Below, one piece after another: positions 41,297 to 53,234 of a DNA stretch of 64,000 bases; position 1 is the first letter of the stretch, and each line of letters starts with the position of its first letter. The notes beneath the pieces were generated by a model. The model worked only from the letters and a program-made list of their open reading frames with translations, did not search any database and had not been told where the DNA came from. The stretch comes from Leclercia adecarboxylata (GTDB lineage Bacteria; Pseudomonadota; Gammaproteobacteria; Enterobacterales; Enterobacteriaceae), in NCBI RefSeq assembly GCF_006171285.1, contig NZ_CP040889.1:2790001-2854000 (forward strand). The letters are read 5' to 3'. A program made the translations under genes and the position numbers.

Positions 41297-43645
41297 TCAT
41301 AATGAACTACGGTACGGCAGAATCGGTGAGCGCAGCATCTGCTGAGTACCCAGACCATAGTTGGAACTCAGGCCACGCAGCTCGATGTTAAAGCCGATGA
41401 CGTTATCGTACTCGCTCTGACCTTTGTCAGGATCCCAGCCGTTCAGCTTACGCTCGTAACCGACGCGGATCGCGTAACAGCAGGAGTTATACTGCAGACC
41501 CAGCATCTGATCCGCCGACTTACTCTGATTGGTGTCAAAGTAGTACGCGCCGACGATTGACCAGCGATCGGCAATAGGCCAGCTTGCCGTGCCACCCACT
41601 TGCGAAATGCCCTCTTTGTACTGTTCGGCCGTCGAGAAGTTAGGTAACGTTGCCTGGATATACTCCGGGCTGGCGTAACGGTAGCTCAGCTGCACCATAC
41701 GGTCTTCATCACGGCGATACTCAACGGTGGCACTGCTGGTGGCAATGTTATCCAGACGCGTATCGTACTGCAGGCCGCCACGCAGCCCCCAGCGATCCGT
41801 CATGCGCCAGTAGGTATCACCCGCCCAGACCAGGGAGCCGGTTTTGTCGTTTTTCTCCCAGTTGATGTTGTCATCGCCAGTACGCGATTCGGTGAAATAG
41901 TAGATTTGACCAATGGAAGCATTAAAACGTTCAACCGCAGCATCATCAAATACGCGGGTTGTGACACCGGTGGTCACCTGGTTAGCCGAGGCAATGCGGT
42001 CCAGACCACCGTAAGTACGGTCGCGGAACAGGCCGCTATAGTCGGATTGCAGCAGAGAAGAGTCGTAGTTATTGATGTTGCTCTGATCGCGATACGGCAC
42101 GTACAGGTACTGCGCGCGCGGCTCCAGCGTCTGGGTATAACCTTCGCTCCAGTTCATGTCGCGCTCGAAGATGAGCTTACCGTCCATCTTGAACTGCGGC
42201 AGCGTACGGTTTACGGACTCTTCCAGATGGGTACCGTTATTGGCGTTGTACGTCTCCAGATTATCCTGCTGATAGTGGGTCGCCATCAGCTTCACTTCGG
42301 TATCCAGGCTCGCCCAGTCGTTTGACACCGGCAGGTTAATGGTCGGCTCAAGGTGAATACGCGTCGCTTCCGGCATATCGGAGTTGGTATTGACGAAATG
42401 CACGGCCTGGCCGTAGATGCGGGTATCAAACGGACCGACGTCGTTCTGGTACCAGTTGACGTCCAGCTGCGGTTCCGCACCGTAGGTGCTGGCGTTCTGG
42501 CTGCTGAACACCTGGAACTGACGGGTCGATACGGTAGCGTCAAAGTTTTTGACCGCGTAGCCTGCGCTGAAGATCTGCGTGGCGTAGCCGTCGGTACTTG
42601 AACCGTATTTCGAGGTGAAATCGTTGAAATAGTAAGGATCGCTGACTTTGGTATAGTTAACGTTGAAGCGCCATACCTGATCCATTACCCCGGCGTGCTG
42701 CCAGTAGTACAGCCAGCGGTGTTTATCGCCTTCTGTTGGATGCTCGTCCTGGAAGACCTTATCCGATGGCAGATAGTCCAGCTCCATCAGACCTTCACCC
42801 GCTTGCGTCAGATAGCGGAACTCGTTTTCCCACATGATGTTGCCGCGCTTGTGGATATAGTGCGGCGTGATCGTGGCGTCCATGTTGGGCGCGATGTTCC
42901 AGTAGTACGGCAGATAGAACTCAAAATAGTTTGAGGTGCTGTACTTGGCGTTGGGGATCAGGAAACCTGAGCGACGTTTATCGCCCACGGGTAACTGCAG
43001 ATACGGGCTGTAAAAGACCGGTACCGGGCCGAGCTTAAAGCGGGCGTTCCAGATCTCCGCCACTTGCTCTTCGCGGTCGTGGATCACTTCGCTACCGACC
43101 ACGCTCCAGGTATCTGAGCCTGGCAGACAGGAGGTAAAGGTCCCGTTCTCAAGAATGGTGTAGCGGTTTTCACCGCGCTGTTTCATCAGGTCGGCTTTAC
43201 CGCGGCCCTGACGGCCTACCATCTGGTAATCACCTTCCCAGACGTTAGTGTCCTTGGTATTCAGGTTTGACCAGGCTTTCGGACCTTTCAGGATGACCTG
43301 ATTATCGTCATAGTGCACATTACCCAGCGCATCCACCGTTCGTACCGGTTCGGCCGCGCCTTCTGGCTGTTTCTGGTGCAACTGAACTTCATCGGCCTGC
43401 AGGCGGCTGTTACCCTGGTTAATATCTACATTCCCGCTAAACACGGCGTCGTCAGGATAGTTCCCTTTCGCGTTGTCAGCGGTGATGGTAACCGGTAGCG
43501 TGTTCGTATCACCCTGAACCAGCGGGCGATCATAGCTGGGAATACCCAACATACATTGCGAGGCGAGATCGGCTGCCAGAGCCTGTTGACTATACAGAGC
43601 CGTAGCTATCATCGTGGCCAGGAGGGTGGGGATACGTTTTTTCAT
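41297..43645 (-). CDS. lptD: LPS-assembly protein LptD
   Basis: A 782-residue essential outer-membrane protein that, with lipoprotein LptE, inserts lipopolysaccharide into the outer leaflet. The signal peptide is [20 protein letters not shown], cleaved after ALA. The periplasmic jellyroll (OstA-type) domain reaches to about residue 200, followed by a large beta-barrel. The four disulfide Cys are conserved: [15 protein letters not shown] and the NSCCYA pair near 727. It is first in the lptD-to-apaH operon and divergent from djlA. Confidence 0.98.
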   Translation of the reverse strand: MKKRIPTLLATMIATALYSQQALAADLASQCMLGIPSYDRPLVQGDTNTLPVTITADNAKGNYPDDAVFSGNVDINQGNSRLQADEVQLHQKQPEGAAEPVRTVDALGNVHYDDNQVILKGPKAWSNLNTKDTNVWEGDYQMVGRQGRGKADLMKQRGENRYTILENGTFTSCLPGSDTWSVVGSEVIHDREEQVAEIWNARFKLGPVPVFYSPYLQLPVGDKRRSGFLIPNAKYSTSNYFEFYLPYYWNIAPNMDATITPHYIHKRGNIMWENEFRYLTQAGEGLMELDYLPSDKVFQDEHPTEGDKHRWLYYWQHAGVMDQVWRFNVNYTKVSDPYYFNDFTSKYGSSTDGYATQIFSAGYAVKNFDATVSTRQFQVFSSQNASTYGAEPQLDVNWYQNDVGPFDTRIYGQAVHFVNTNSDMPEATRIHLEPTINLPVSNDWASLDTEVKLMATHYQQDNLETYNANNGTHLEESVNRTLPQFKMDGKLIFERDMNWSEGYTQTLEPRAQYLYVPYRDQSNINNYDSSLLQSDYSGLFRDRTYGGLDRIASANQVTTGVTTRVFDDAAVERFNASIGQIYYFTESRTGDDNINWEKNDKTGSLVWAGDTYWRMTDRWGLRGGLQYDTRLDNIATSSATVEYRRDEDRMVQLSYRYASPEYIQATLPNFSTAEQYKEGISQVGGTASWPIADRWSIVGAYYFDTNQSKSADQMLGLQYNSCCYAIRVGYERKLNGWDPDKGQSEYDNVIGFNIELRGLSSNYGLGTQQMLRSPILPYRSSL

Positions 43646-43885
43646 ACGTTTTATTTATTGTTCCGTCATCAGTGGCTTATCGCTGGCAAACGGTCAGAGA
43701 CTATCTTACTCATCATCACAGTGCCAGCGTTAATCCTGCCCGTAAACAAGCCATGGTGATAGGCTCGTTATTGAATGACGAGTATGATAATGCAAATTAT
43801 AGGCGATGTCCTTCACTTGACCGTGGCCAGGCCACCGGAATGATGGCGTTGCGCTGGTTTAAATACATCACCATTTGGGGAGTAT

Positions 43886-44704
43886 ATGCAGTATTGGGGA
43901 AAAATTATCGGCGTGGCGTTCGCTTTACTGATGGGCGCGGGCTTCTGGGGTATCGTTCTGGGGCTGCTTATCGGCCATATGTTTGATAAAGCACGAAGTC
44001 GTAAGATGGCCTGGTTCGCCAACCAGCGTGAACGCCAGGCGCTTTTTTTTGCGACGACGTTCGAGGTTATGGGCCATCTGACCAAATCGAAAGGGCGGGT
44101 GACCGAGGCCGACATCCACATCGCCAGCCAGTTTATGGATCGCATGAACCTGCACGGCGACTCCCGGGCGGCGGCGCAACACGCATTTCGTATCGGCAAG
44201 GCGGACAACTATCCCTTGCGCGAAAAAATGCGTCAGTTCCGCAGTATCTGCTTCGGGCGCTTCGACTTAATTCGGATGTTTCTGGAGATTCAAATCCAGG
44301 CAGCGTTTGCCGACGGTTCACTCCACCCGAACGAACGTGAGGTGCTGTATGTCATCGCCGAAGAGCTGGGCATCTCCCGAACCCAGTTCGATCAGTTCCT
44401 GCGCATGATGCAGGGCGGGGCGCAGTTTGGCGGCGGCTATCAGCAACAGCAGGCGGGCGGTGGCGGCTGGCAGCAGGCGCAGCGCGGACCAACCCTGGAA
44501 GATGCCTGTAACGTGCTGGGCGTGAAGCCGACCGATGAGCCAACGACCATCAAGCGCGCCTACCGCAAGCTGATGAGCGAGCATCACCCGGATAAGCTGG
44601 TGGCGAAAGGGTTACCGCCAGAGATGATGGAGATGGCGAAGCAAAAAGCGCAGGAAATTCAGAAAGCCTACGAGCTCATTAAAGAGCAGAAGGGTTTTAA
44701 ATAA
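43886..44704 (+). CDS. djlA: Membrane-anchored J-domain protein DjlA
   Basis: A 272-residue DnaK co-chaperone. A single N-terminal membrane helix ([20 protein letters not shown]) with Gly-rich spacing anchors it, a TerB-like helical domain occupies about 50-190, a Gln/Gly-rich spacer follows ([17 protein letters not shown]), and the J domain lies at the C-terminus with HPD in [17 protein letters not shown] precedes the ATG. In E. coli it helps activate the Rcs envelope-stress system. It is divergent from lptD with 240 bases between them. Confidence 0.97.
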   Translation: MQYWGKIIGVAFALLMGAGFWGIVLGLLIGHMFDKARSRKMAWFANQRERQALFFATTFEVMGHLTKSKGRVTEADIHIASQFMDRMNLHGDSRAAAQHAFRIGKADNYPLREKMRQFRSICFGRFDLIRMFLEIQIQAAFADGSLHPNEREVLYVIAEELGISRTQFDQFLRMMQGGAQFGGGYQQQQAGGGGWQQAQRGPTLEDACNVLGVKPTDEPTTIKRAYRKLMSEHHPDKLVAKGLPPEMMEMAKQKAQEIQKAYELIKEQKGFK

Positions 44705-44711
44705 GAGGGTA

Positions 44712-44739
44712 TGCCCGGCAAGCGTCGCACCGCCGGGCA
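44712..44739. repeat. REP-like palindrome between djlA and rluA
   Basis: TGCCCGGC (44712-44719) and GCCGGGCA (44732-44739) flank AAGCGTCGCACC, the pattern of a single REP unit. It lies between convergent genes and may serve as their shared transcript end. Confidence 0.7.
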
Positions 44740-44744
44740 AGTCG

Positions 44745-45404
44745 TCAGAAATCCGCCGGTGCCTTAAAGGTCATCGGCGTGCCATATTCCGGATGGGTGA
44801 TGGTGAGCATCTCAGCGTGCAGCTGCAGGCGCGGCGCCATGGCCAGTGCTTCTGGCGTGGCATAAAAGCGATCCCCCAGAATTGGATGGCCCAGCGCCAG
44901 CATATGCACGCGCAGCTGGTGCGAGCGACCGGTAATGGGTTTTAACAGCACGCGGGCGCTGTTGTCCGCCGCGTACTCCAGCACTTCATACTCGGTTTGC
45001 GCCGCCTTGCCGGTCTCGTAGCAGACCTTCTGCTTTGGGCGATTAGGCCAGTCGCAGATAAGCGGCAGGTCAACCAATCCTTCAGACGGCTGTGGATGTC
45101 CCCAGACGCGCGCAAGGTACTGCTTCTTCGGCTCGCGCTCACGAAACTGACGCTTCAGCTCGCGCTCTGCCGCCTTGGTCAGCGCCACCACAATCACACC
45201 GCTGGTCGCCATGTCCAGACGGTGGACGGACTCTGCCTGCGGATAATCGCGCTGCACGCGCGTCATCACGCTGTCTTTGTGCTCATCCAGCCTGCCCGGC
45301 ACGGACAACAAGCCGCTCGGCTTGTTGACCACCATAATGTGCTCATCCTGATACAGAATGACCAGCCACGGATCCTGCGGCGGATTGTAGGGTTCCATCA
45401 ACAT
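44745..45404 (-). CDS. rluA: Dual-specificity pseudouridine synthase RluA
   Basis: A 219-residue enzyme that makes pseudouridine 746 in 23S rRNA and 32 in several tRNAs. The catalytic Asp64 lies in VHRLDMATSGV, exactly the E. coli position. Other conserved blocks are VVNKPSGLLSVPGR, RVWGHPQPSEGLVDLPL and KPITGRSHQLRVHM. It starts 12 bases after the rapA stop with GGAG upstream, so the two are likely co-transcribed. Confidence 0.98.
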   Translation of the reverse strand: MLMEPYNPPQDPWLVILYQDEHIMVVNKPSGLLSVPGRLDEHKDSVMTRVQRDYPQAESVHRLDMATSGVIVVALTKAAERELKRQFREREPKKQYLARVWGHPQPSEGLVDLPLICDWPNRPKQKVCYETGKAAQTEYEVLEYAADNSARVLLKPITGRSHQLRVHMLALGHPILGDRFYATPEALAMAPRLQLHAEMLTITHPEYGTPMTFKAPADF

Positions 45405-45416
45405 GTTTCGCTCCGC

Positions 45417-48323
45417 TTACTGATGCGTCACAACGATAAGGCGCAGCGCATCAAGACGCCATCCTGCCTGCTCGAGGCTCTCAAGCACCTGCTGGCGATT
45501 GGTTTCAATCGCCGCCAGTTCATCGTCACGAATATTCGGATTCACCGCACGCAGGGCCTCCAGACGCGACAGCTCCGCCGACAGTTTTTCATCCGCTTCG
45601 CTACGCGCTGCGTCAATGAGGGCACGCGCCGCTTTCTCGATCTGAGGTTCACCCTGCTGGAGAATGGTATACACGTCCTGCTGCACCGCGTTTACCAGCT
45701 TGCTGCCGGTATGGCGATTCACCGCGCTCAGCTGACGGTTAAAGCTTTCAAACTCGACCTGCGCCGCCAGGTTGGTTCCGTTCTTATCCAGCAGCAGACG
45801 TACCGGCGTGGCCGGCAGGAAGCGGTTGAGCTGTAGCTGTTTCGGCGCCTGGGCTTCAACCACGTAGATCAGCTCCAGCAGCAGGGTGCCGACCGGCAGC
45901 GCCTTGTTCTTCAGCAGCGAAATGGTGCTGCTGCCGGTGTCGCCGGAGAGGATCAGATCCAGACCGTTGCGGATCAGCGGATGCTCCCAGGTAATGAACT
46001 GCGCGTCTTCGCGGGAAAGCGCCACGTCACGCTCGAAGGTGATGGTGCAGCCATCTTCCGGCAGGCCCGGGAAGTCCGGCACCAGCATATGGTCGGACGG
46101 GGTCAGCACAATCAGGTTCTCGCCGCGATCGTCCTGGTTGATACCGACGATATCAAACAGGTTCATGGCGAAGCTGATCAGGCTGGTGTCGTCATCCTGC
46201 TCTTCAATGCTCTCGGCCAGCGCCTGGGCCTTTTCGCCGCCGTTGGAGTGGATCTCCAGCAGACGGTCGCGGCCCTGTTCCAGCTGCGCTTTCAGGGCGT
46301 CATGCTGTTCACGGCAGGTTTTGATCAGATCGTCGAAACCGTCGGTGTTTTCCGGTGAGGCCAGATAGCCTGTCAGCTCGCTGTGCACGCTGTCGTAAAT
46401 GGTACGGCCGGTCGGGCAGGTATGTTCAAACGCATCCAGTCCTTCGTGGAACCAGCGCACCAGCACGGACTGGGCGGTTTTTTCCAGATACGGGACGTGG
46501 ATCTGAATGTCGTGCGCCTGACCGATACGATCCAGACGGCCGATACGCTGCTCCAGCAGATCCGGGTTGAACGGTAAATCGAACATCACCAGACGGCTGG
46601 CAAACTGGAAGTTACGCCCTTCGGAGCCGATTTCGGAGCAGAGCAGCACCTGCGCGCCGCTGTCCTCTTCGGAGAACCATGCCGCCGCGCGGTCGCGTTC
46701 GATAATGGACATGCCTTCATGGAACACCGCCGCGCGAATACCTTCCCGTTCGCGCAGAACCTGCTCCAGCTGAAGCGCGGTAGTGGCTTTGGCGCAGATA
46801 ATCAGCACCTTCTGGGAACGGTTGGCGGTCAGATAACCCATCAGCCACTCAACGCGCGGGTCGAAGTTCCACCAGGTGCCGCTGTCGCCTTCAAATTCCT
46901 GATAAATCTGTTCCGGATAGAGCATATCCCGGGCGCGCTCTTCCGCCGTTTTGCGTGCGCCCATGATGCCGGAGACCTTGATGGCCGTCTGGTACTGGGT
47001 GGGCAGCGGCAGACGGATGGTGTGCAGCTCGCGTTTCGGGAAGCCTTTCACCCCGTTACGGGTGTTACGGAACAGGACGCGGCTGGTGCCGTGGCGGTCC
47101 ATCAGCATGGAGACCAGCTCCTGGCGAGCGGCGTCGGCGCCGTCACGATCGCTGTTGGCGGCCTGCAGTAACGGCTCGATATCCTGTTCACCAATCAGAT
47201 CGCTCAGGGTGTTGAGCTCTTCGTTGGAGAGGTGTTTGCCTGCCAGCAGCAGGGCAACGGCGTCGGCCACCGGGCGGTAATTTTTCTGCTCTTCGACAAA
47301 GAGGTCAAAGTCATGGAAACGGTTTGGATCCAGCAGGCGCAGACGCGCAAAGTGGCTCTCCAGACCCAGCTGTTCCGGGGTTGCGGTCAACAGCAGCACG
47401 CCAGGCACGCGCTCGGCCAGCTGTTCAATAGCCATGTATTCGCGGCTTGGGGCATCGACGCTCCACACCAGATGGTGCGCTTCATCGACCACCATGATGT
47501 CCCATTCGGCATCGCACAGGTGCTCAAGACGCTGCTTGCTGCGGCGCACGAAGTCCAGGGAGCAGATCACCAGCTGTTCGGTTTCGAACGGGTTATCGGC
47601 ATCGTGCTGGGCTTCGGCGTAGCGCTCGTCGTCAAACAGGGAAAAACGCAGGTTGAAGCGACGCAGCATCTCCACCAGCCACTGGTGCTGCAGGGTTTCT
47701 GGCACCACAATCAGCACGCGCTCGGCCGCGCCGGAGAGCAGCTGTTGATGCAAAATCATGCCCGCTTCGATGGTTTTACCTAAGCCGACCTCATCCGCCA
47801 GCAGGACGCGCGGCGCATGGCGACGGCCCACGTCATGAGCGATGTTTAGCTGATGGGGGATCAGGCTGGTGCGCTGGCCGCGCAGGCCGCTCCAGGGCAT
47901 ACGGTACTGCTCGCTCTGGAACTTACGCGCGCGGTAGCGCAGCGAGAAGCGATCCATGCGGTCAATCTGACCGGCGAACAGGCGATCCTGAGGCTTGCTG
48001 AACACCAGCTTGCTGTCGAGCAGCACTTCGCGCAGCATCACATCGGTCTCGTCGGTATCAAGACGGGTACCAATATAGGCGAGCAGTCCATTCTCTTCTT
48101 TTACGTCTTCAATCTTCAGCTGCCAGCCTTCATGGCTGGTAACGGTGTCGCCCGGGTTGAACATCACGCGGGTCACAGGGGAATCATTGCGCGCATACAG
48201 ACGGTTTTCACCGGTGGCGGGGAAAAGGAGAGTCACCATACGCGCATCCAGCGCCACGACAGTTCCTAACCCAAGTTCGCTTTCTGTGTCGCTGATCCAG
48301 CGTTGACCAAGTGTAAAAGGCAT
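45417..48323 (-). CDS. rapA: RNA polymerase-recycling ATPase RapA (HepA)
   Basis: A 968-residue Swi2/Snf2 ATPase bound to RNA polymerase that frees stalled polymerase after transcription. The N-terminus has Tudor-like domains. The helicase motifs follow: motif [19 protein letters not shown] near 170, DEAH box in [11 protein letters not shown] near 280, and later [16 protein letters not shown] and [12 protein letters not shown] in the second RecA lobe. The C-terminus is helical. The length equals E. coli RapA. Confidence 0.99.
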   Translation of the reverse strand: MPFTLGQRWISDTESELGLGTVVALDARMVTLLFPATGENRLYARNDSPVTRVMFNPGDTVTSHEGWQLKIEDVKEENGLLAYIGTRLDTDETDVMLREVLLDSKLVFSKPQDRLFAGQIDRMDRFSLRYRARKFQSEQYRMPWSGLRGQRTSLIPHQLNIAHDVGRRHAPRVLLADEVGLGKTIEAGMILHQQLLSGAAERVLIVVPETLQHQWLVEMLRRFNLRFSLFDDERYAEAQHDADNPFETEQLVICSLDFVRRSKQRLEHLCDAEWDIMVVDEAHHLVWSVDAPSREYMAIEQLAERVPGVLLLTATPEQLGLESHFARLRLLDPNRFHDFDLFVEEQKNYRPVADAVALLLAGKHLSNEELNTLSDLIGEQDIEPLLQAANSDRDGADAARQELVSMLMDRHGTSRVLFRNTRNGVKGFPKRELHTIRLPLPTQYQTAIKVSGIMGARKTAEERARDMLYPEQIYQEFEGDSGTWWNFDPRVEWLMGYLTANRSQKVLIICAKATTALQLEQVLREREGIRAAVFHEGMSIIERDRAAAWFSEEDSGAQVLLCSEIGSEGRNFQFASRLVMFDLPFNPDLLEQRIGRLDRIGQAHDIQIHVPYLEKTAQSVLVRWFHEGLDAFEHTCPTGRTIYDSVHSELTGYLASPENTDGFDDLIKTCREQHDALKAQLEQGRDRLLEIHSNGGEKAQALAESIEEQDDDTSLISFAMNLFDIVGINQDDRGENLIVLTPSDHMLVPDFPGLPEDGCTITFERDVALSREDAQFITWEHPLIRNGLDLILSGDTGSSTISLLKNKALPVGTLLLELIYVVEAQAPKQLQLNRFLPATPVRLLLDKNGTNLAAQVEFESFNRQLSAVNRHTGSKLVNAVQQDVYTILQQGEPQIEKAARALIDAARSEADEKLSAELSRLEALRAVNPNIRDDELAAIETNRQQVLESLEQAGWRLDALRLIVVTHQ

Positions 48324-48452
48324 ATTTGTTCGGCTCTAATCTTTAATTGCAGGCAATAGTTCAACCACCGTCGGGAAATGACGGTAATCGAATAATGGGT
48401 CCGGGAATGGAAAGGGCGCTATGGTACTGGATGGCAGCGATTTCGTCACCTG

Positions 48453-50810
48453 TCAAAATAGCCCCAACTGACCTGTCATCAGTGTAGCAAAGTCGTCGTC
48501 CATGAACGGTAAAATTCCCTCCGCGACGGGCTGTAGCTGGCGCGTAAGGTAGTGGTCATAGTCAAGGGGCGAACGCTGATAATCCACCGGCTCCGGGCCG
48601 CTGGTGGTCCAGACATATTTGATGGTGCCGCGGTTCTGATACTGCGGCGCGCGCCCGAGGCGGACGTTCTCTTCATCGGCAAGCCGGGCGGCGCGGACGT
48701 GGGGCGGGACGTTGCGCTGATACTCCGCAAGCGGGCGGCGCAGGCGCTTGCGGTAGACCAGCTGCGCATCCAGTTCGCCCGCCATCAGGCTGGCGATGGT
48801 CTCGCGCACAAACTCCTGATAGGGCTCGCGACGGAAGATTTTCAGATAAAGCTCCTGCTGGAAGCGCTGCGCCAGCGGGGTCCAGTCGGTACGCACGGTT
48901 TCCAGCCCTTTGAACACCATCCGCTGCTTTTCCCCCTCCTGGATAAGCCCGGCGTAGCGTTTCTTGCTGCCCTGATCGGTTCCCCGGATGGTGGGCATTA
49001 AAAAGCGGCAGAAGTGGGTCTCATATTCCAGCTCCAGGGCGCTGGTCAGGCCCGCGTTCTGCAGTTGGGTTCGCCACCAGCTGTTAACGTACTCCACCAG
49101 CGACCGGCCGATGGCGGCAGCCTCCGCTTCGCTTTTCGCGCCCTTCAGCCAGACGAAGGTGGAGTCGGTGTCGCCATAAATCACGTCATAGCCCTGAGAC
49201 TCCACCAGCACTTTGGTCTGGCGCATGATCTCATGGCCGCGCATGGTGATCGACGAGGCCAGGCGCGGATCGAAGAAGCGGCAGGCGCTGGTGCCAAGCA
49301 CGCCGTAAAAGGCGTTCATAATGATCTTCAGGGCCTGGGAGAGCGGTTTATTGCCGTGGCGTTTGGCCTCTTCACGCCCGTACCAGATCTGGCTGACGAT
49401 CTCCGGCAGGCAGTGTTTTTCCCGGGAGAAGCGCGCCCCGAGGAATCCTTCGGTGCTGTGCTGCTCATCCGGTTGTGCGAGGCCTTCCACCAGCCCGACC
49501 GGATCGATAAGAAAGGTGCGAATGATCGACGGATAAAGGCTTTTATAATCCAGCACCAGCACCGAGTCGTACAGGCCGGGGCGGGAGTCCATCACGTAGC
49601 CGCCGGGGCTGGCCTGGGGCGGCACGTCACCGAGATTCGGGGCTACATAGCCCGCCCGGTGCATGCGCGGAAAGTAGAGATGGCTGAAGGCGGCCACCGA
49701 GCCGCCGTGCCGGTCGACCGCCAGGCCATTGACCGTGGCGCGCTCCAGCAGAAACGGCATGATCTCTGTTTTGTGAAAAATGCGCGTGACCAGCTCGCAG
49801 TCTTTCAGGTTATAGGTGGCCAGAGCAGGTTTATCTTCCGCGAACCGGCGGTCAATTTCGTCCATCCTGTCCCACGGGTTGTCGATGGATTTGCCCTCGC
49901 CGAGCAGCTCCTGCGATACCGACTCCAGCGAAAATGACGAGAAGCTCCAGAACGCCGATTTCAGCGCCTCGATGCCGTCGATAATCAAGCGCCCGTTAGC
50001 CTGGGCAAAGAAGACGCCGTTTTTAAACCCGTGCTCTCGCCACTCCAGCTCGCTGTTGCCGCGCCCGAGCAGGAGAGGAATGCGGTAGCGTTCGGCGTGT
50101 TTTTGTAGAACCCGCAAATCGAACTGCACCACGTTCCAGCCGATGATGACGTCCGGATCGTGCTGCGCAAACCAGGCGTTAAGTTTCTCGATCAGCTGCG
50201 GGCGGCTGTTGACGTACTCCAGCTGAAAATCGAGCCCGGAGGCGTCCCCATTCGCCGGGCCCAGCATATAGACAACCCGCTGGCCGCAGCCTTCAATGCC
50301 GATGCAGTAGAGCTCGCCGTGGCGGGTGGTTTCAATATCCACCGACGCCCATTTCAGGGGCGGGCGATAGTGCGGGTTGGGCTTGAGGCGGGCATCGATC
50401 AGCCGACTGCCCTGGGGCGTACCGTCCACCCACACCGGGGCGGTGATAAAGCGCTCCATTAGAAAGCGCTCCGGGGGACGAACATCGGCTTCGTACAGGG
50501 TCACGCCTGCCTCGCGGAGCAGCTTTTCATAGCGCATCAGCTGGCGATGGGCGCGACAGTAAAGGCCGTACACCGGACGGCGGTGGAAATCTTTCAGTTC
50601 AAGCGGGGTCAGCCGCCAGCCGTTTTCACCCTGCAGCAGCTGGCGGGCTTTTTCGACGTCAGGCTCAGGTATAAACGCGACGGACTCCTGGGCTGGCAGG
50701 GTGACGTTCAGCGGACCGTTATCGGTCGCCAGCCAGAATTCAACTTCGGTACCCTGGGGGGTATCCCGCCAGTGCCGGGTGAGTAAAAAGCCTTGTTGCG
50801 CCTGCGCCAC
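48453..50810 (-). CDS. polB: DNA polymerase II
   Basis: A 785-residue family B polymerase, SOS-induced in E. coli, used in translesion synthesis and replication restart. The exonuclease domain shows [16 protein letters not shown] near 152, [14 protein letters not shown], and YNLKDCELV. The polymerase active site has [14 protein letters not shown] near 418 and YGDTDSTF near 546. Two residues longer than E. coli. A LexA site was not identified with confidence in the 164-base gap upstream. Confidence 0.98.
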   Translation of the reverse strand: MAQAQQGFLLTRHWRDTPQGTEVEFWLATDNGPLNVTLPAQESVAFIPEPDVEKARQLLQGENGWRLTPLELKDFHRRPVYGLYCRAHRQLMRYEKLLREAGVTLYEADVRPPERFLMERFITAPVWVDGTPQGSRLIDARLKPNPHYRPPLKWASVDIETTRHGELYCIGIEGCGQRVVYMLGPANGDASGLDFQLEYVNSRPQLIEKLNAWFAQHDPDVIIGWNVVQFDLRVLQKHAERYRIPLLLGRGNSELEWREHGFKNGVFFAQANGRLIIDGIEALKSAFWSFSSFSLESVSQELLGEGKSIDNPWDRMDEIDRRFAEDKPALATYNLKDCELVTRIFHKTEIMPFLLERATVNGLAVDRHGGSVAAFSHLYFPRMHRAGYVAPNLGDVPPQASPGGYVMDSRPGLYDSVLVLDYKSLYPSIIRTFLIDPVGLVEGLAQPDEQHSTEGFLGARFSREKHCLPEIVSQIWYGREEAKRHGNKPLSQALKIIMNAFYGVLGTSACRFFDPRLASSITMRGHEIMRQTKVLVESQGYDVIYGDTDSTFVWLKGAKSEAEAAAIGRSLVEYVNSWWRTQLQNAGLTSALELEYETHFCRFLMPTIRGTDQGSKKRYAGLIQEGEKQRMVFKGLETVRTDWTPLAQRFQQELYLKIFRREPYQEFVRETIASLMAGELDAQLVYRKRLRRPLAEYQRNVPPHVRAARLADEENVRLGRAPQYQNRGTIKYVWTTSGPEPVDYQRSPLDYDHYLTRQLQPVAEGILPFMDDDFATLMTGQLGLF

Positions 50811-50887
50811 GCCGTTCTCTCATAAAACAAAACCAGGCCTGATTATAGCCTGGTTGCGGGTGTATTGCTGGGGTTTTATACAGTTAT

Positions 50888-50969
50888 CCCCTCACCCTAA
50901 CCCTCTCCCCAGAGGGGCGAGGGGACGATTACACCCTCTCCCCTTTGGGGAGAGGGCCGGGGTGAGGGG
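50888..50969. repeat. Large nested inverted repeat between polB and araD
   Basis: A left arm at 50888-50910 (starting CCCCTCACCCTAACCC) and a right arm at 50947-50969 (ending CCGGGGTGAGGGG) match as inverted repeats in 21 of 23 bases. Inside them CCCTCTCCCC / GGGGAGAGGG (50934-50943 and 50947-50956) forms a further perfect hairpin, and CCCC/GGGG pairs occur around 50905-50924. It sits just after araD and probably ends that transcript. Confidence 0.7.
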
Positions 50970-50974
50970 TGTTT

Positions 50975-51670
50975 TTACTGCCCGTAATACGCCTTCGCGC
51001 CGTGCTTGCGCAGATAATGTTTATCCAGCAGGGTTTGCTGCATATCCGGCAACTGCGGCGCCAGCTGGCGGCAGAAGATGCCCATATAGGCCACTTCTTC
51101 CAGCACAATAGCGTTATGCACCGCGTCTTCGGCGTTTTTACCCCAGGCAAACGGACCGTGAGAGTGAACCAGCACCCCCGGCATCTGCGCGGCGTCGATT
51201 CCCTGTTTCTCAAAGGTTTCGACAATCACGTTACCGGTTTCCCACTCATACTCGCCGTTGATCTCGGCATCGGTCATCTTGCGGGTGCAGGGGATGGTGC
51301 CATAGAAGTAGTCGGCGTGGGTGGTACCGGTCGCCGGGATCGGCTGCCCTGCCTGCGCCCAGATGGTGGCATGACGGGAGTGGGTGTGAACAATGCCGCC
51401 AATCGACGGGAAAGCCTGATAGAGCAGGCGATGGGTTGGCGTATCGGAGGAGGGCTTTTTCTTCCCTTCCACCACTTCGCCGGTGGCGAGACTGACCACC
51501 ACCATGTCGTCGGCGGTCATCACCCGGTAGTCGACGCCGGACGGTTTAATCACGAACACGCCTGCTTCGCGGTCGACGGCACTGACGTTGCCCCAGGTCA
51601 GGGTAACGAGGTTATGTTCCGGCAGGGTCAGGTTAGCTTCAAGCACCTGACGTTTGAGATCTTCCAGCAT
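50975..51670 (-). CDS. araD: L-ribulose-5-phosphate 4-epimerase
   Basis: A 231-residue zinc enzyme of the class II aldolase family that converts L-ribulose 5-phosphate to D-xylulose 5-phosphate, the last step of arabinose entry to the pentose phosphate pathway. The zinc ligands lie in [16 protein letters not shown] near 95 and [12 protein letters not shown] near 171. GGAGG precedes the ATG. It is third in araBAD, 51 bases after araA, with a short GC hairpin in that gap. Confidence 0.98.
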   Translation of the reverse strand: MLEDLKRQVLEANLTLPEHNLVTLTWGNVSAVDREAGVFVIKPSGVDYRVMTADDMVVVSLATGEVVEGKKKPSSDTPTHRLLYQAFPSIGGIVHTHSRHATIWAQAGQPIPATGTTHADYFYGTIPCTRKMTDAEINGEYEWETGNVIVETFEKQGIDAAQMPGVLVHSHGPFAWGKNAEDAVHNAIVLEEVAYMGIFCRQLAPQLPDMQQTLLDKHYLRKHGAKAYYGQ

Positions 51671-51721
51671 GTATCCTCCAGGAAAAAAGGCCCGCCCTGC
51701 GGCAGGCCAAAGGTTCCCCTG

Positions 51722-53224
51722 TTAACGTTTTGAACCGTAGTAGACTTCGTTCCAGCGCAGCGCATCTTTGAAGGCCGGCAGACGGGTGTCGTTATCAATG
51801 ACCGTCAGTTCGATGTCGTGCAGCTCCGCGAACTGACGCATGTCGTTGAGATCCAGCGCATGGCTGAAGACGGTGTGGTGCGCGCCGCCCGCCACGATCC
51901 AGGCTTCGGACGCGGTCGCCAGATCCGGCTGGGCTTTCCACAGGGCGTTGGCGACCGGCAGTTTCGGCAGGGAGTGCGGGGTTTCAACGGCGTCAACGCA
52001 GTTCACCAGCAGGCGGAAACGATCCCCCAGATCGATCAGGCTGGCGTTGATGGCCGGGCCGGTACGGGTGTTGAAGATCAGACGCGCCGGATCGGCTTTG
52101 CCACCGATGCCAAGATGCTGCACGTCAAGGATCGGTTTTTCATCCACGGCGATCGACGGGCAGACTTCCAGCATGTGCGAGCCCAGCACCAGATCGTTGC
52201 CGTTCTCGAAGTGGTAGGTGTAATCCTCCATAAAGGAGGTGCCGCCCTGCAGACCGGTCGACATCACTTTCATGATGCGTAGCAGAGCGGCAGTTTTCCA
52301 GTCGCCTTCACCGGCAAAGCCGTAGCCCTGCTGCATCAGACGTTGTACCGCCAGGCCCGGCAGCTGCTTGAGGCCGTGCAGATCTTCGAAGGTGGTGGTG
52401 AACGCATGGAAGCCGCCCTGTTCCAGGAAGCGCTTCATACCCAGCTCAATACGGGCCGCATCCAGCACGTTCTGGCGCTTATCCCCGTTAACCTGTGCCG
52501 CCGCCGTCAGGCGATAGCTGCTTTCGTACTCATCCACCAGCGCATTAACGTCGCCGTCGCTGATTTCATTGACCACCTGCACCAGATCGCCCACCGCCCA
52601 GGTATTGACGGAAAAACCAAACTTAATCTGCGCGGCCACTTTATCGCCGTCGGTCACCGCCACTTCGCGCATGTTGTCGCCGAAGCGCACCACTTTCAGC
52701 TGACGGGTATCCTGTTTCGATACTGCCTGGCGCATCCAGGAACCGATGCGTTGATGAGCCTGTTTGTCCTGCCAGTGGCCGGTTACCACCGCGTGCTGCT
52801 GGCGCATACGCGCGCCGATGAAGCCGAACTCACGGCCGCCGTGTGCGGTCTGGTTCAGGTTCATAAAGTCCATGTCGATGCTGTCCCACGGCAGCGCCGC
52901 GTTGAACTGGGTATGGAACTGCAGCAGCGGTTTGTTGAGGATGGAAAGACCGTTGATCCACATCTTGGCCGGGGAGAAGGTGTGCAGCCATACCACCAGA
53001 CCCGCGCATTTGTCGTCGTAGTTGGCGTCGCGGCAGATGTGGGTGATTTCATCCGGGGAGGTCCCCAGCGGTTTAAGCACCAGCTTGCACGGCAGTTTTG
53101 CTTCCGCATTCAGGGCATTGACCACATGTTCTGCATGCTGTGTTACCTGGCGCAGGGCTTCCGGCCCGTAAAGATGCTGGCTACCAATCACAAACCACAC
53201 TTCATAATTATTAAAAATCGTCAT
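51722..53224 (-). CDS. araA: L-arabinose isomerase
   Basis: A 500-residue Mn2+-dependent enzyme that converts L-arabinose to L-ribulose. The conserved N-terminus ([20 protein letters not shown]), the catalytic region [19 protein letters not shown] near 302-325 with its Glu and His residues, and [10 protein letters not shown] near 449 are all present. The length equals E. coli AraA. It lies between araB (10-base gap) and araD. Confidence 0.99.
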   Translation of the reverse strand: MTIFNNYEVWFVIGSQHLYGPEALRQVTQHAEHVVNALNAEAKLPCKLVLKPLGTSPDEITHICRDANYDDKCAGLVVWLHTFSPAKMWINGLSILNKPLLQFHTQFNAALPWDSIDMDFMNLNQTAHGGREFGFIGARMRQQHAVVTGHWQDKQAHQRIGSWMRQAVSKQDTRQLKVVRFGDNMREVAVTDGDKVAAQIKFGFSVNTWAVGDLVQVVNEISDGDVNALVDEYESSYRLTAAAQVNGDKRQNVLDAARIELGMKRFLEQGGFHAFTTTFEDLHGLKQLPGLAVQRLMQQGYGFAGEGDWKTAALLRIMKVMSTGLQGGTSFMEDYTYHFENGNDLVLGSHMLEVCPSIAVDEKPILDVQHLGIGGKADPARLIFNTRTGPAINASLIDLGDRFRLLVNCVDAVETPHSLPKLPVANALWKAQPDLATASEAWIVAGGAHHTVFSHALDLNDMRQFAELHDIELTVIDNDTRLPAFKDALRWNEVYYGSKR

Positions 53225-53234
53225 TATCGTGTCC

